NCBI GenBank assembly: GCA_029392475.1
Contig: CP113940.1
Span: forward strand, 372,001-436,000
Reading direction: 5' to 3'
From: Streptococcaceae bacterium ESL0687
GTDB taxonomy: Bacteria; Bacillota; Bacilli; Lactobacillales; Streptococcaceae
Length of the DNA: 64,000 nt
Part shown: one piece after another, positions 1 through 12,296 of the stretch
How the letters are laid out: each line of letters begins with the position of its first letter
How positions within the stretch are numbered: the first letter of the stretch is position 1
The notes under the pieces: generated by a model
Databases searched by the model: none
Told to the model about the DNA's origin: nothing
What the model saw: only the letters and a program-made list of their open reading frames with translations
Program-made: the position numbers and the translations under genes

Positions 1-819
1 AAAACCTTAGACTGTCATTATTGTGGGTTCAAAGAAGCCATACCTCGTTTTTGTCCAAGTTGTAGGAGTAAAAACTTTAGGTATTATGGTTCTGGAACTC
101 AAAAAATCGAAGAAGAGCTTAAAGAATTAATCCCCCATGCTAAAATCCTTAGAATGGACGTTGATACAACCAAGAAGAAGGGAGCCCATGAAAGGATTTT
201 AGACCAATTTGAAAATCAAGAAGCCGATATCCTTCTTGGTACCCAGATGATAGCAAAGGGATTAGATTTTCCAAATGTTACCCTAGTTGGGGTCATCAAT
301 GCAGATACAGCCCTAAATTTACCTGATTTTAGAAGCAGTGAAAAAACCTTCCAACTTTTGACCCAGGTGGCAGGTCGTGCTGGGAGAGCTGACAAAGAAG
401 GCGAGGTTATCATCCAAACCTTTAACCCAGATCACTATGTAATACAGCTTGCCAAAGAGCATGACTATGAAGGCTTTTATAAAAAGGAAATGGAGTATAG
501 AAGGAGTCTAGGATACCCACCTTATTTCTATACAACTCAAATAATTCTTAGCCATAAGAAGGAAGATGAGGCTATTAAAAAGAGTTATGAGATTATGAGT
601 CATTTATCTAAAAATTTATCCCAAGGAGCAATAATTTTAGGTCCGACTCCCAAGCCGATTGCCCGGACACATAACTTGTATCACTACCAAATTTTAATTA
701 AATATCGTTTTGAGGATCACCTTACTCAAGCCCTAAATCAAGTTCTTGAAATGACTCAAGACAGAAGTAATAAGGATTTAAGGATTATTATAGATAGTGA
801 ACCACAGAATTTTATATAG
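1..819 (+). CDS. priA: Primosomal protein N' (PriA helicase), C-terminal part
   Basis: Open from the first base, so the N-terminus lies outside the window; 272 residues remain. PriA is the superfamily 2 DNA helicase that restarts stalled replication forks. The fragment begins in the zinc-binding module (CHYCG, then CPSC), followed by the second helicase lobe with the [17 protein letters not shown] segment and the QVAGRAGR motif VI. The family C-terminal domain ends the protein. The stop is only a few bases from fmt, so the two are co-transcribed in the order usual for streptococci and lactococci. Confidence 0.95.
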   Translation, partial: KTLDCHYCGFKEAIPRFCPSCRSKNFRYYGSGTQKIEEELKELIPHAKILRMDVDTTKKKGAHERILDQFENQEADILLGTQMIAKGLDFPNVTLVGVINADTALNLPDFRSSEKTFQLLTQVAGRAGRADKEGEVIIQTFNPDHYVIQLAKEHDYEGFYKKEMEYRRSLGYPPYFYTTQIILSHKKEDEAIKKSYEIMSHLSKNLSQGAIILGPTPKPIARTHNLYHYQILIKYRFEDHLTQALNQVLEMTQDRSNKDLRIIIDSEPQNFI

Positions 820-830
820 GAGAGATGAAA

Positions 831-1769
831 TTGACAAAAATAATATTTATGGGAACCCCTGGATTTTCAGTTCCAGTTCTTGAAGGTTTAATTGCTGATG
901 AACGCTATGAATTGTTAGCAGTTGTAACCCAGCCTGACCGTGCCGTTGGTCGTAAAAAAGAAATCAAGATGACTCCAGTTAAAGAAGCTGCTTTAAAGCA
1001 TGGACTTAAGGTTCTTCAACCTGAAAAAATATCAGGTAGTCCTGAGATGGATGAACTTTTAGCCATGGATGCAGATCTTATTGTGACAGCTGCCTTTGGT
1101 CAGTTTTTACCTGATAAACTTTTAAAGGGTATAGGAAAAGCTGTAAATGTTCACGCAAGCCTTCTACCTAAGTACCGAGGAGGTGCACCGGTCCACTATT
1201 CAATTATCAATGGAGACGCAAAAACTGGTGTAACCATTATGGAGATGGTTAAGAAAATGGATGCTGGAGATATTATTAGCCAGGTTGAGGTAGCAATCAC
1301 AGATGCTGATAATGTTGGGACCATGTTTGACAAACTTAGCCTTGCTGGTCGTGATCTTTTACTTGATACCCTTCCTGGTTACCTGGACGGAAGTATCCTA
1401 CCGCAGGCTCAAGATGAGGAGCTTGTGAGCTATAGTCCAAATATTAGTCCTGAGGAAGAAAAAATTGACTGGAACAAGTCAGCTCGTGCCATCTTCAATC
1501 AAGTCCGTGGTATGTATCCATGGCCTGTGGCTCACACCTTCTTAAATGGTAATCGTTTCAAGATTTATGAAGCAAAACCTATCGAAGGGTCAGGAAAGCC
1601 TGGTGAGGTTTTAAGTCGCACCAAGAACTCTCTTGTTGTTGGAACAGGTGAGGGAGCCCTTGAATTAATTACAGTTCAACCGGCTGGAAAACCTAAGATG
1701 AAGGTTAATGATTTCTTAAACGGGGTAGGACGAGAGATCAAAGAAGGAGATTACTTTGGCCAAGAATAA
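831..1769 (+). CDS. fmt: Methionyl-tRNA formyltransferase
   Basis: Transfers a formyl group from 10-formyl-THF to initiator Met-tRNA. The N-terminal Rossmann-like catalytic domain shows [10 protein letters not shown] near the start, then [15 protein letters not shown] with the catalytic Asn and His, and the DAG segment with the catalytic Asp. The usual C-terminal OB-fold follows. I place the start at TTG 831, giving 312 residues and an [11 protein letters not shown]-terminus. The AGGAG at 818-822 is only 2 bases from the in-frame ATG at 825 but 8 from the TTG. It overlaps rsmB by 14 bases. Confidence 0.93.
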   Translation: MTKIIFMGTPGFSVPVLEGLIADERYELLAVVTQPDRAVGRKKEIKMTPVKEAALKHGLKVLQPEKISGSPEMDELLAMDADLIVTAAFGQFLPDKLLKGIGKAVNVHASLLPKYRGGAPVHYSIINGDAKTGVTIMEMVKKMDAGDIISQVEVAITDADNVGTMFDKLSLAGRDLLLDTLPGYLDGSILPQAQDEELVSYSPNISPEEEKIDWNKSARAIFNQVRGMYPWPVAHTFLNGNRFKIYEAKPIEGSGKPGEVLSRTKNSLVVGTGEGALELITVQPAGKPKMKVNDFLNGVGREIKEGDYFGQE

Positions 1770-3072
1770 TAATCCAAGGGAATTAGCCCTACATGTCTTA
1801 AACCAAGTTTTTAATGAGGAGGCCTATGCTAATATTGCCTTAAATGAGGCCCTTAAAAACTCTCAGCTTTCAGCTCTTGATAAGGCTCTTGCAACCAATT
1901 TAGTTTACGGGACTATTAGCCACAAGTTAACCCTTGAATGGTATCTCAAACCTTTTGTTAAAAAGGCTAAAAAATGGGTCAAAAATCTGCTCATCCTTTC
2001 ACTTTATCAGATTGTTTACATGGACAAGATTCCTGATTCAGCAGCAGTTGATGAGGCCGTGAAAATTGCCAAACGTCAGGGAGACAAGCGCCTATCTGGT
2101 TTTGTAAATGGAGTTTTAAGAAACTTCCTCCGAACACCACGCGCTCAGTTTTCAGATATTAAGAAACCACTGGACCGCCTATCAATTGAGTACAGTGTGC
2201 CAGTCTTTTTAATTAAAAAGCTCCAAGATCAATTTGGCCAAGAGCGTACAAAAAACATTTTAGAAAGCCTAAATACTCCAAGTAAAAATAGCTTGCGGGT
2301 TAACCTGGCTAAGGTCGACTTTGATGAGGAGTACGAAGCTCTGTCTAAAATTTTTGAAATTGAAAAAAGTAGACTTGCAGCAACTGCCCTTCTAGCAAAG
2401 GGTGGGAATATTGCAGCTAGTAAGGACTTTAAAGACGGTAAAATTACTATTCAAGATGAGTCAAGCCAGTTGGTTGCGCCAACACTTGAAATTGAAGGTA
2501 GTGAAAAAATTCTTGATGCCTGTGCAGCCCCTGGGGGGAAAACAGTTCATATGGCTGAGTACCTGAAAGATGGTCATATTACAGCCCTTGATCTCTATGA
2601 CCACAAGCTTAAATTAATCAATGATAATGCTGAACGTCTGGGCCTATCTGATAAGATTATCACCCAAAAACTTGACGCCAGCAAGTCCTTTGAAGAATTT
2701 GGTCCTGAAGTATTTGATAAGGCGCTCGTTGATGCTCCTTGTAGCGGAATAGGTCTTATCAGAAGAAAGCCTGATATCAAGTACCGTAAGGAATTAGAGG
2801 ACTTTACAAGCCTTCAAGAGATCCAAGTTGCCATCCTTTCAAATGTTGGAAAAACCGTTAAAAAGAATGGTATAATGGTCTACAGTACATGTACTATTTT
2901 CGATGAAGAAAACTTCCAGGTAGTGGATAGATTCTTACAAGAAAATCAGGACTTTGAACAGGTGTTAATAGATAACGACAATACTAATATTGTTAAGGAC
3001 GGGTGTATTCTACTTACACCAGAACTTTATCATACAGATGGTTTCTTTATTGCTAAATTTAGAAAAAAATAA
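1756..3072 (+). CDS. rsmB: 16S rRNA m5C967 methyltransferase RsmB
   Basis: S-adenosylmethionine-dependent rRNA cytosine-C5 methyltransferase of the NOL1/NOP2/Sun family, 438 residues. An N-terminal NusB-like RNA-binding domain (about 1-135) precedes the Rossmann domain with the SAM loop CAAPGGKT near residue 256. It has the two family cysteines, Cys329 in DAPCSG and Cys379 in YSTCT. The start is TTG 1756, inside the end of fmt, with AAGGAG at 1744-1749 at good spacing. It lies between fmt and the phosphatase-kinase pair. Confidence 0.93.
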   Translation: MAKNNNPRELALHVLNQVFNEEAYANIALNEALKNSQLSALDKALATNLVYGTISHKLTLEWYLKPFVKKAKKWVKNLLILSLYQIVYMDKIPDSAAVDEAVKIAKRQGDKRLSGFVNGVLRNFLRTPRAQFSDIKKPLDRLSIEYSVPVFLIKKLQDQFGQERTKNILESLNTPSKNSLRVNLAKVDFDEEYEALSKIFEIEKSRLAATALLAKGGNIAASKDFKDGKITIQDESSQLVAPTLEIEGSEKILDACAAPGGKTVHMAEYLKDGHITALDLYDHKLKLINDNAERLGLSDKIITQKLDASKSFEEFGPEVFDKALVDAPCSGIGLIRRKPDIKYRKELEDFTSLQEIQVAILSNVGKTVKKNGIMVYSTCTIFDEENFQVVDRFLQENQDFEQVLIDNDNTNIVKDGCILLTPELYHTDGFFIAKFRKK

Positions 3073-3098
3073 ACCATCTAAATCTGAAAGGAAAACTA

Positions 3099-3845
3099 AT
3101 GAAATTTACAGTACTTACGGATGTCGGCATTAAGCGTGTTACCAATCAAGATTTTGCTGACGTTTATACTAATAAGCAAGGACAAAAGATTTTTATATTA
3201 GCTGATGGAATGGGAGGCCACGCTGCAGGTAATGTGGCCAGCCGTCTTGCTGTTGAGGATTTAGGTAAATTATGGCAGGATACTAATTTTTCTAGTAATC
3301 ATGCTAGAGATGAAATTTCAGATTGGCTGGTTGAAAAAATATCAGTTGAAAATCAAAATATTGCAGACCTTGGTCGCCTAGATGACTTTAAGGGAATGGG
3401 AACAACGCTTGAAATTGTAATTGTTCTTGATTCTGATTTAATCTCAGCCCATGTAGGAGACAGTAGAACGCAAATTATTCGTGACAATCATTTGATTAAG
3501 GTTACAAGAGACCACTCTCTTGTTCAGGAGCTTTTAGATGCTGGAGAGCTTACTGAGGAAGAAGCTGAAAATCATCCCAATAAAAATATTGTAACTAAAA
3601 GTATTGGCCAGCAAACATTTTTAGAACCTGATATTAACATTGTACCTGTAGAAGCTGGCGACTACATTCTTTTGAGTAGTGACGGTTTGACTAACATGGT
3701 AGCAAAAGATGAGATCATTCAGGTGGTCGAAGGACCAGAAACCATTGAAAACAAGGCAGAGCATTTAATTGAGCTTGCAAATAATTATGGTGGGCATGAT
3801 AATGTTACTGTTATCCTGCTTGAGATTGATAAGGGGGCTTGTTAG
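3099..3845 (+). CDS. stp: PP2C-family Ser/Thr phosphatase (Stp/PppL)
   Basis: Metal-dependent protein phosphatase of 248 residues that reverses the action of the PASTA kinase encoded next to it. It has RVTNQD at residues 13-18, the metal-binding DGMGG at 36-40, a VGDSR segment and a C-terminal GGHDNVT, the standard PP2C motifs in order. A GGAAAA Shine-Dalgarno lies about 6 bases before the ATG. The stop TAG touches the ATG of the kinase, so the two are probably translationally coupled. Expected substrates are cell-wall and division proteins phosphorylated by the kinase; this is family knowledge. Confidence 0.94.
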   Translation: MKFTVLTDVGIKRVTNQDFADVYTNKQGQKIFILADGMGGHAAGNVASRLAVEDLGKLWQDTNFSSNHARDEISDWLVEKISVENQNIADLGRLDDFKGMGTTLEIVIVLDSDLISAHVGDSRTQIIRDNHLIKVTRDHSLVQELLDAGELTEEEAENHPNKNIVTKSIGQQTFLEPDINIVPVEAGDYILLSSDGLTNMVAKDEIIQVVEGPETIENKAEHLIELANNYGGHDNVTVILLEIDKGAC

Positions 3846-6011
3846 ATGATTCAAGTAGGCAAATTATTTGCTGAGCGCTATTTAGTAATGAAGGAAATCG
3901 GCCGTGGAGGGATGGCAAATGTCTACCTGGCCGAGGATACTTTTTTAGATAATCGGCTTGTAGCCATTAAAGTTCTAAGGTCTAACTTAGAAAATGATAG
4001 CATTGCTATCGCCCGCTTCCAAAGGGAAGCCTATGCCATGTCAGAATTAAATCACCCAAATATCGTTGGAATTAGTGACGTGGGTGATGTTGATGGCCAG
4101 CAGTACATCGTTATGGAATATGTTGACGGGGTAACTTTAAAACAGTACATTAAAGAACATGCTCCCCTTTCAAATGATGAGGCCATCCACTATATCAGCC
4201 AAATTTTATCGGCAATGAAACTTGCCCATGAGCGTGGTATTATCCACCGGGACCTTAAGCCTCAAAATATTTTGATAAGTAAAAGCGGTGATGCTAAAGT
4301 TACAGACTTTGGAATTGCCATGGCCTTTGCTGAAACAAGCCTTACTCAGACTAACAGTATGTTTGGAAGTATCCACTACCTATCACCTGAGCAGGCCCGT
4401 GGAGCTAAGGCAACCGTTCAAAGTGACATCTATGCCATGGGTATCATTTTATATGAAATGCTTACAGGTGATGTTCCCTTTGACGGAGACAGTGCAGTTA
4501 CTATTGCCCTGCAGCACTTCCAAAAACCTCTACCATCTATCATAAATATCAATAAAAATGTTCCCCAGGCCTTAGAAAATGTGGTTATCAAGGCTACAGC
4601 CAAGGACCTGTCGGACCGCTATCAAAATGTATCTGAAATGCTCAAAGATGTAGCAACTTCGACCTCTTTGGACCGTAAGGATGAAAAGAAATTAGTCTTT
4701 ACCAAGGAAGAGGAAGAGGATGAAACCAAGGTTCTACCTAAAATGGTGATTGATAAGAGCGATACTGAGGAATTGGTTAAAAAGGTTAGTACAGATACTA
4801 ATAAGGTCAAGGCTCAGGAAGAGGCAGCACCTGCTTCAAGGGCCAAAGGTAAGAAGAAAACTGGCTGGATTATTGGTTCTGTTGCAGCTGCAATTTTGGC
4901 TCTGATTATTGGTCTTGTAATTTTTACAACACCAAAGGACATTAAGATTCCTCAGGTTAGCGGAATGACTGTTGATCAGGCCAAGGAGGCCATCAGTAAG
5001 TCAGGTCTTAAGGTGGGTAATATCAAAGAAGAGCCTAATGATAGCTATGATAAAAATCAGGTTATCAGAACCAATCCTACTATTGGAACAACTAAAAAAG
5101 AAGGTTCATCAGTAGATATCTATGTATCTCTAGGTAAGGGAATCATTGAAATGCCTGACTATGTTTCAAAAGGTTTTACCTATGATGATGCAGTAGCAGA
5201 TCTTGCCCGCTTGGGGATTTCTGAGTCGCGCATTATTAAAAAATCTGTAACTAGTGACAAGGATGAAGATGTAATTATCAGCCAAAATCCTACCAAGGGT
5301 GGTTACTTTGATAAAAATTCAAGTGATTCAATAACCCTTGAGGTAAGTAATGGTGGTAAAACTTCAAATATGGTAGGTCTTGTTGAAAAGTCGCTCTCGG
5401 AGGCTAAAAAATTGCTTATTACTATGGGAGTACCAGAAGCTAATATCCAATTAGTAGAAATTAAAACTATTAATCCAAAAGATACTTCAAATCCTGTTAC
5501 CTACCAAAGTATTGATGTAGGTACACCTTTCAATCCGAAGAAGGTTAAGATTGAACTTCATTATAATAGTTATGATGCGCAAGCTGCAGCGGAAGCTGAG
5601 AAAAAGGCCAAGGAAGAAGCGGCTAAAAAAGAGCTTGAAGATGCTAAAGAAGCAGCCAAGACTACTATAAATGGCCTAAGTAATTTAAGTGATGCAGAAA
5701 AGAATAACTTTATTTCTTCAGTCGATAAGGCGACATCAACCGGTGATGTTGATTCTGCCCTTAAAGAGGCTCAGAAAAAAGATGATGATTACAAGAAAAA
5801 AGATGATGAAGCAAAACTTGCAAGTGCCAAGGTGGCAGCTAAATCAACAATTGATGGCTTAAGTAACCTATCAGCTGCTGAAAAAACAAGCTTTAAGGTT
5901 TCAGTTGATAATGCGAAAACTACTGATACCATTGATTCAGTAGTTAAAGATGCCCAAGCAGCCAATGCCAAGGCAAATACAAACACAAGTTCTAGTTCTT
6001 CTAATAACTAG
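3846..6011 (+). CDS. pknB: PASTA-domain Ser/Thr protein kinase with a GA-like repeat tail
   Basis: Membrane kinase that senses muropeptides or lipid II and controls wall synthesis and division. The cytoplasmic kinase domain (about 1-275) has a GRGGMANVY loop, Lys42, HRDLKPQN with catalytic Asp136, and DFG at 154-156. A single membrane helix follows at about 341-363. Three PASTA domains span roughly 368-575. After a charged helix come two related ~45-residue repeats (about 603-648 and 663-708), each with an NGLSNLS or DGLSNLS core, and an Asn/Ser-rich end. The repeats resemble GA/FIVAR-type three-helix modules of surface proteins. This makes the protein longer (721 residues) than typical homologues, which stop after the PASTA array. 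A strong terminator follows. Confidence 0.93.
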   Translation: MIQVGKLFAERYLVMKEIGRGGMANVYLAEDTFLDNRLVAIKVLRSNLENDSIAIARFQREAYAMSELNHPNIVGISDVGDVDGQQYIVMEYVDGVTLKQYIKEHAPLSNDEAIHYISQILSAMKLAHERGIIHRDLKPQNILISKSGDAKVTDFGIAMAFAETSLTQTNSMFGSIHYLSPEQARGAKATVQSDIYAMGIILYEMLTGDVPFDGDSAVTIALQHFQKPLPSIININKNVPQALENVVIKATAKDLSDRYQNVSEMLKDVATSTSLDRKDEKKLVFTKEEEEDETKVLPKMVIDKSDTEELVKKVSTDTNKVKAQEEAAPASRAKGKKKTGWIIGSVAAAILALIIGLVIFTTPKDIKIPQVSGMTVDQAKEAISKSGLKVGNIKEEPNDSYDKNQVIRTNPTIGTTKKEGSSVDIYVSLGKGIIEMPDYVSKGFTYDDAVADLARLGISESRIIKKSVTSDKDEDVIISQNPTKGGYFDKNSSDSITLEVSNGGKTSNMVGLVEKSLSEAKKLLITMGVPEANIQLVEIKTINPKDTSNPVTYQSIDVGTPFNPKKVKIELHYNSYDAQAAAEAEKKAKEEAAKKELEDAKEAAKTTINGLSNLSDAEKNNFISSVDKATSTGDVDSALKEAQKKDDDYKKKDDEAKLASAKVAAKSTIDGLSNLSAAEKTSFKVSVDNAKTTDTIDSVVKDAQAANAKANTNTSSSSSNN

Positions 6012-6015
6012 TTAG

Positions 6016-6048
6016 AAAAAAGGTGTGATTTAAAATCACACCTTTTTT
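6016..6048 (+). terminator. Terminator of the priA-pknB operon
   Basis: AAAAAAGGTGTGAT at 6016-6029 pairs perfectly with ATCACACCTTTTTT at 6035-6048, giving a hairpin ending in a T run just after the pknB stop. Confidence 0.9.
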
Positions 6049-6053
6049 GTCTG

Positions 6054-6076
6054 CAAAAAAGACAGGTTGACCTGTC
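6054..6076 (-). terminator. Terminator of the small membrane protein gene
   Basis: GACAGG and CCTGTC (6061-6076) form a hairpin with a 4-base loop. On the minus strand it is followed by a run of T, just after the stop of the 87-residue gene. Confidence 0.8.
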
Positions 6077-6081
6077 CTTTC

Positions 6082-6345
6082 TTAAGCAAGGATAAAAGCA
6101 ATCACATATAGAGCCATTAAAGCTATCAGTAAAATCATCCAGGCTTTTTCAAGTCTGCTAGCTTTTTTCCAAGAGTATTTCCTATCTCCCTTAAAGCCTA
6201 AATAACCGAGTGACAGGGCCGATAGGGTCAACCACATGCTATCAACTTTCCCCTGTATTAGTTGGCCTTGAATCATAACCACTAGGAATACGATTGCAAC
6301 AGCTCCAGCAATATAATCATAAACTTTTTCATTTCTAGCTTCCAT
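6082..6345 (-). CDS. Small membrane protein, unknown function
   Basis: 87 residues with three predicted membrane segments (about 11-29, 33-50 and 68-87) separated by a basic loop with GDRKYSWKK. I do not recognise the family. AAGGAG sits just upstream of the ATG and a terminator follows the stop, so it appears to be a genuine single-gene unit. It lies between lysS and the end of the kinase operon, facing the kinase. Confidence 0.75.
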   Translation of the reverse strand: MEARNEKVYDYIAGAVAIVFLVVMIQGQLIQGKVDSMWLTLSALSLGYLGFKGDRKYSWKKASRLEKAWMILLIALMALYVIAFILA

Positions 6346-6465
6346 TCTCTACTCCTTATCTTATATGGGTTCATACAAGATAAATCTATCACAAACTTTT
6401 AAATTAATAAAGTAAAATATATGCTTGAAATAAATTTAGCCTAGTTAGCTGATTGATTTAGGCGC

Positions 6466-6488
6466 AAAAAAACAGACCCCAAGGTCTG
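6466..6488 (-). terminator. lysS terminator
   Basis: CAGACC (6473-6478) and GGTCTG (6483-6488) form the stem. The A run at 6466-6472 reads as T after the hairpin on the minus strand. Confidence 0.85.
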
Positions 6489-6498
6489 TCTGATTTTA

Positions 6499-8022
<1,524 letters not shown>

Positions 8023-8125
8023 TTATCATGAATAAGGGAATTATTAAAGGATTATTGAAAAAGTGGCTCCGCAAATTATCTTAGAAATTATCTAAGTAAG
8101 AATAAAGATAATTTTCTAAAAATTG

Positions 8126-8154
8126 TTGACAATAATAAATATTTGTTATATTAT
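8126..8154 (+). promoter_or_regulatory. leu operon promoter
   Basis: TTGACA at 8126-8131 and TATTAT at 8149-8154 with a 17-base spacer. The predicted transcript starts near 8161, just before the leader peptide. Confidence 0.8.
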
Positions 8155-8183
8155 TGTGAAAAATAATTTAAAGGAAAATTCAA

Positions 8184-8249
8184 ATGACTAAGCCAAATTT
8201 CAATTTATTATTATTAAATGAGGACTCGCAGTATACTATTAAGGTATAA
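8184..8249 (+). CDS. Leucine-rich leader peptide of the leu attenuator (21 residues)
   Basis: A 21-codon frame (ATG 8184 to TAA 8247) preceded by AAAGGAAA at 8170-8177. It contains four consecutive leucine codons, all TTA, at 8205-8216. It overlaps the first arm of the hairpin at 8221-8263. This is the layout of an amino-acid attenuator in which ribosome stalling at leucine codons reports leucyl-tRNA shortage. The lactococcal leu operon is known to have such a leader; the assignment here rests on the sequence. Confidence 0.85.
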   Translation: MTKPNFNLLLLNEDSQYTIKV

Positions 8250-8324
8250 GATGTGCGAGTCCTGTTTGGCGTAAGTCAAGATGGGGCAAGTAAACGTCCC
8301 ATCGTTTGGGACGTTTTTCTTTTA
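8221..8324 (+). promoter_or_regulatory. Attenuator structures and terminator before leuA
   Basis: AGGACTCGCA (8221-8230) pairs with TGCGAGTCCT (8254-8263), 10 perfect base pairs starting inside the leader peptide. The terminator is AAACGTCCCA (8292-8301) with TGGGACGTTT (8307-8316) and a T-rich tail. GATGGG at 8280-8285 can pair instead with CCCATC at 8298-8303, which takes the terminator's 5' arm and could serve as part of an antiterminator. The exact switching order needs a folding calculation. Confidence 0.8.
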
Positions 8325-8344
8325 AAAAAATTAAGGAGAGTTTT

Positions 8345-9871
8345 ATGAAAAAAATTGAATTTCTTGATACCAGTCTTAGGGACGGTGAGCAGACACCTGG
8401 GGTAAATTTTTCAATTGATGAAAAAATTAATATTGCCAAGCAACTTGAAAAATGGGGTGTTTCAGCTATTGAGGCAGGTTTTCCAGCAGCAAGTCCTGAT
8501 AGTTTTGAGGCTGTGTCTCAGATAGCAAAAATCATGACCAAAACAGCAGTTACAGGTCTTGCCCGCTGTGTTAAAGGGGACATTGACCGAGCAGCAGAAG
8601 CCCTAAAAGATGCTAAGTACCCTCAAGTCCATGTCTTTATTGCGACAAGTCCTGTTCATATGGAATACAAACTAAAGATGACAGAAGATGAGGTTATTAA
8701 AAGTATTGCCCATCACGTAAGTTACGCAAGGACACTTTTTGATGTTGTAGAATTCTCTCCTGAAGATGCTACAAGGACAGAGAGGGACTTTCTTCTAAGG
8801 GCAGTCCAGACGGCAGTCGATAATGGAGCAACCTACATTAATATTCCAGATACAGTCGGCTATACTGTTCCAGAGGAATTTGGTGAAATTTTTAAATACC
8901 TGATTGAAAATATCAAGTCTGACCGAAAAATCATCTTTAGCCCTCATTGTCATGATGACCTTGGGATGGCTACAGCCAATACACTTGCAGCAGTTAAGAA
9001 CGGGGCTGGTCGTGTTGAAGGAACAGTTAACGGAATTGGTGAGAGGGCAGGGAATGCAGCCCTTGAAGAGGTGGCAGTTGCCCTACATATTAGATCAGAC
9101 TATTATCAAGCTACCAGTGATATTGTCCTAAGTAGAACCAAGGCCACAAGTGACATGGTAGCAAGTTATTCAGGACTTTCAGTTCCTAAGAACAAGGCTG
9201 TAATTGGTGGTAATGCCTTTGCCCATGAAAGTGGTATCCACCAGGACGGAGTCCTAAAAAATCCTGAGACTTATGAAATCATTACACCAGAACTTGTTGG
9301 AATTAAATTTAACTCACTACCTCTTGGAAAACTGTCAGGACGTCATGCCTTTAAGGAAAAACTTAAGGAACTTGAATTTGACTTTACAGAAGAAGAACTT
9401 ACAGGATATTTTGCAGACTTTAAAAAACTTGCTGATAAGAAAAAAGAAATTACTGATGAGGATATCAGAGCCCTAATCCTTGGTCAAAGTTTAGCTGATA
9501 ATGAAATTATTCTTGAAGATATTGAGCTTAACTATGAATCAAATGGAAGACAGGATGTTAAAATTTCTCTTTTCGACAAGGAAAATGATCAAAAGGCTGA
9601 GGTTAAAGCCCAAGGTCTAGGAAGTATTGAAGCTATCTTTAATGCTATTGACAAGTACTTTGGTCAAAAAATGTTCCTAGAGTCTTATGAAATTGAAGCC
9701 ATAACAAGTGGTCGTGATGCCCAGGCTGAAGTTCAAGTTAATGTTAAAAATCCAAGAACAGGAGATTACTTCTCATCTAAGGGAATTGACTATGATGTTT
9801 TGAAGGCAAGTGCCCAAGCATATATTAGGGCTAGCTCTTTTGTAAGGGATGAGAAAGTTAAGGGGGCATAA
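8345..9871 (+). CDS. leuA: 2-isopropylmalate synthase
   Basis: Condenses acetyl-CoA with 2-ketoisovalerate, the first committed step of leucine synthesis. 508 residues with the HMGL-type TIM barrel ([10 protein letters not shown] near the N-terminus; HCHDDLG metal site) and the C-terminal LeuA regulatory domain that binds leucine. The start is ATG 8345 after AAGGAGAG; an upstream in-frame start at 8306 lies inside the attenuator terminator and lacks a ribosome-binding site. First structural gene of a leuABCD operon controlled by the attenuator upstream. Confidence 0.96.
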   Translation: MKKIEFLDTSLRDGEQTPGVNFSIDEKINIAKQLEKWGVSAIEAGFPAASPDSFEAVSQIAKIMTKTAVTGLARCVKGDIDRAAEALKDAKYPQVHVFIATSPVHMEYKLKMTEDEVIKSIAHHVSYARTLFDVVEFSPEDATRTERDFLLRAVQTAVDNGATYINIPDTVGYTVPEEFGEIFKYLIENIKSDRKIIFSPHCHDDLGMATANTLAAVKNGAGRVEGTVNGIGERAGNAALEEVAVALHIRSDYYQATSDIVLSRTKATSDMVASYSGLSVPKNKAVIGGNAFAHESGIHQDGVLKNPETYEIITPELVGIKFNSLPLGKLSGRHAFKEKLKELEFDFTEEELTGYFADFKKLADKKKEITDEDIRALILGQSLADNEIILEDIELNYESNGRQDVKISLFDKENDQKAEVKAQGLGSIEAIFNAIDKYFGQKMFLESYEIEAITSGRDAQAEVQVNVKNPRTGDYFSSKGIDYDVLKASAQAYIRASSFVRDEKVKGA

Positions 9872-9878
9872 GAGATTG

Positions 9879-10916
9879 ATGAAAAAGAAAATAGCAGTTT
9901 TAGCAGGGGACGGAATTGGACCTGAAATCATGGCAGCAGGGCTTGAGGTATTAGAAGCAGTTGCCCAAAGAAATGATTTTAACTACCAACTTGAAGATCT
10001 TGATTTTGGGGGAGCAGCCATTGATAAGACAGGAGACCCACTACCCCAAGAAACTCTTGATAGCTTAAAGGAAGTGGATGCGATTTTACTTGCAGCCATC
10101 GGTCATCCCAAATATAATGATGCAAAAATTCGTCCAGAGCAGGGACTTTTAAAGCTCAGACAGGATCTTGGTCTATTTGCAAACATCAGGCCAGTTAAAA
10201 TTTTTGAAGAACTTAAAAGATTGTCACCACTAAAGGCTGAAATCATTGAAGGAGTTGATTTCACAGTGGTAAGAGAGCTTACTGGAGGAATTTACTTTGG
10301 TGAGCACAAGCTTGAAGAAAATGAAGCGCGTGATGTTAATGAATATACGGCTGATGAAATTAGAAGAATCATGAAGGTGGCCTTTGAAATGGCTGAAAAA
10401 CGCGGTGGTCTTGTAACCAGTGTTGACAAGCAAAATGTGCTAGCAACCAGTAAACTTTGGCGAAAGGTTGCTGATGAGGTAGCCTTAGACTATCCCCAGG
10501 TAAGATTAGAGCATCAATTGGTCGACAGCTTGGCCATGCTGATGATTACAAATCCCAGCAAATTTGATGTCATTGTGACTGAAAATCTTTTTGGAGATAT
10601 TCTATCTGATGAGGCTAGTGTTCTGCCAGGAAGCTTAGGAGTTATGCCTTCAGCCAGCCATTCAGAAAAGGGACCAAGTCTTTATGAACCGATACACGGA
10701 AGTGCACCAGATATAGCAGGTCTTGGTCTTGCCAATCCAGTAAGTATGATTTTATCAGTTGCTATGATGCTTGATGAATCCTTTGGTCTTAAGGATGCGG
10801 CAGCTGATATTGAAAAAGCAGTCGAAAAAACTTTCGCACAAGGAATCTTCACAAGGGACTTGGGCGGTCATGCTTCGACAGAAGAGATGACAACAGCAAT
10901 TATTAGTAATTTATGA
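9879..10916 (+). CDS. leuB: 3-isopropylmalate dehydrogenase
   Basis: NAD-dependent oxidative decarboxylase of the isocitrate/isopropylmalate dehydrogenase family, 345 residues. It has the N-terminal AGDGIGPEI, the Arg-containing LRQDLGLFANIRPVK substrate segment and the metal-binding Asp cluster near DILSDEASVLPGSLG. ATG 9879 gives the family-like MKKKIAVLAGDG. TTG 9876 is adjacent and in frame, and the G-rich Shine-Dalgarno at 9861-9866 fits it slightly better, so the start is uncertain by one codon. The gap to leuA is 7 bases. Confidence 0.95.
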   Translation: MKKKIAVLAGDGIGPEIMAAGLEVLEAVAQRNDFNYQLEDLDFGGAAIDKTGDPLPQETLDSLKEVDAILLAAIGHPKYNDAKIRPEQGLLKLRQDLGLFANIRPVKIFEELKRLSPLKAEIIEGVDFTVVRELTGGIYFGEHKLEENEARDVNEYTADEIRRIMKVAFEMAEKRGGLVTSVDKQNVLATSKLWRKVADEVALDYPQVRLEHQLVDSLAMLMITNPSKFDVIVTENLFGDILSDEASVLPGSLGVMPSASHSEKGPSLYEPIHGSAPDIAGLGLANPVSMILSVAMMLDESFGLKDAAADIEKAVEKTFAQGIFTRDLGGHASTEEMTTAIISNL

Positions 10917-10925
10917 GGTAGAAAA

Positions 10926-12296
10926 ATGGGACAAGCAATATTTGATAAACTATGGGACAGACATGTGATTACAGGGGAAGTCGGTGAACCTCAACTTCTT
11001 TATGTGGACCAACATTTTATCCATGAGGTTACAAGTCCTCAGGCCTTTTCAGGAATGAGGGAAAACGGGCGTAAATTGAGAAGGCCAGAGCTGACCTTTG
11101 GAACAACCGACCACAATGTACCAACCGTTGATATTTTTAACATTCAAGATTTGATTTCTAAAAATCAGATTGAAACTTTTGCCAAAAATGTTGAAGATTT
11201 TGGTGTTGATGCAGCTGTCCACGGTAGTAAACTTCAAGGGATTGTCCACATGGTAGGACCTGAAACAGGCCGCAGTCAACCAGGAAAGATTGTAGTTTGC
11301 GGGGATTCTCATACAGCAACCCACGGAGCCTTTGGAGCCATTGCCTTTGGTATTGGAACTAGTGAGGTTGAACATGTCTTTGCCACTCAAACCATCTGGC
11401 AGGTGAAACCTAAAAAGATGAAAATTGAATTTACCGGAAAAGCTCCTAAAGGAATTTATGCCAAGGACTATATTCTAGCTCTTATTGCCCGTTACGGTGT
11501 TGATGCAGGTGTTGGTTATGCCGTGGAGTTTGCTGGTGAGGCAATTTCAGACCTTGAAATGGAAGAGCGAATGACCATCTGTAACATGGCCATTGAGTTT
11601 GGGGCAAAAATCGGCCTAATGAATCCTGATGCTAAAACTTATGCCTATGTAGCTGGTAGGGAAAAGGCCCCTCAAAATATGGATGCAGCCATTGCTGACT
11701 GGGAAACTCTAGTTAGTGATCCAGATGCAAGTTACGACAAGGTAATTACAATTGAGGTTGATAAACTTGCTCCTATGGTAACTTGGGGTACAAATCCTGA
11801 GATGGCTGTTGAGTATACAGAAGCTCTACCAGAGGTTCTCGATTTTAATGATGAGCGTGCTTATTCATACATGGATCTAAATCCTGGGCAAAAGGTAAGT
11901 GATATTGATCTTGGTTATGTTTTTATAGGTTCTTGTACCAATGCCAGACTATCTGACTTGATCCTAGCAGCAAATATTGTTAAAGGTAAGAAGGTAGCTG
12001 ATAAACTTACAGCCATTGTGGTGCCAGGAAGTCGTCCTGTTAAGAAGGCTGCAGAGGAAATGGGACTTGATAAGATTTTTATGGATGCAGGCTTTGAATG
12101 GAGGGAACCAGGTTGTTCTATGTGTCTGGGAATGAATCCCGACCATGTTCCCCAAGGAGTACACTGTGCAAGTACAAGTAATAGGAACTTTGAAGGTCGT
12201 CAGGGTCACGGAGCTAGGACTCACCTTTGTAGTCCAGCCATGGCAGCCCTAGCTGCCCTTAACGGAAAATTTGTTGATGCAAGGGAGGCAATCTAA
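10926..12296 (+). CDS. leuC: 3-isopropylmalate dehydratase large subunit
   Basis: Aconitase-family isomerase subunit, 456 residues, carrying the [4Fe-4S] cluster. The cluster cysteines are visible in GSCTNAR and in [22 protein letters not shown] is the family substrate and cluster motif. It works with LeuD, whose ATG overlaps the leuC stop by one base, so translation of the two subunits is coupled. Confidence 0.96.
   Translation: MGQAIFDKLWDRHVITGEVGEPQLLYVDQHFIHEVTSPQAFSGMRENGRKLRRPELTFGTTDHNVPTVDIFNIQDLISKNQIETFAKNVEDFGVDAAVHGSKLQGIVHMVGPETGRSQPGKIVVCGDSHTATHGAFGAIAFGIGTSEVEHVFATQTIWQVKPKKMKIEFTGKAPKGIYAKDYILALIARYGVDAGVGYAVEFAGEAISDLEMEERMTICNMAIEFGAKIGLMNPDAKTYAYVAGREKAPQNMDAAIADWETLVSDPDASYDKVITIEVDKLAPMVTWGTNPEMAVEYTEALPEVLDFNDERAYSYMDLNPGQKVSDIDLGYVFIGSCTNARLSDLILAANIVKGKKVADKLTAIVVPGSRPVKKAAEEMGLDKIFMDAGFEWREPGCSMCLGMNPDHVPQGVHCASTSNRNFEGRQGHGARTHLCSPAMAALAALNGKFVDAREAI

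Noticed and set aside
8239-8439. 66-residue minus-strand frame across the leu attenuator
   Set aside because: It is antisense to the attenuator and leuA start and only reflects their composition.
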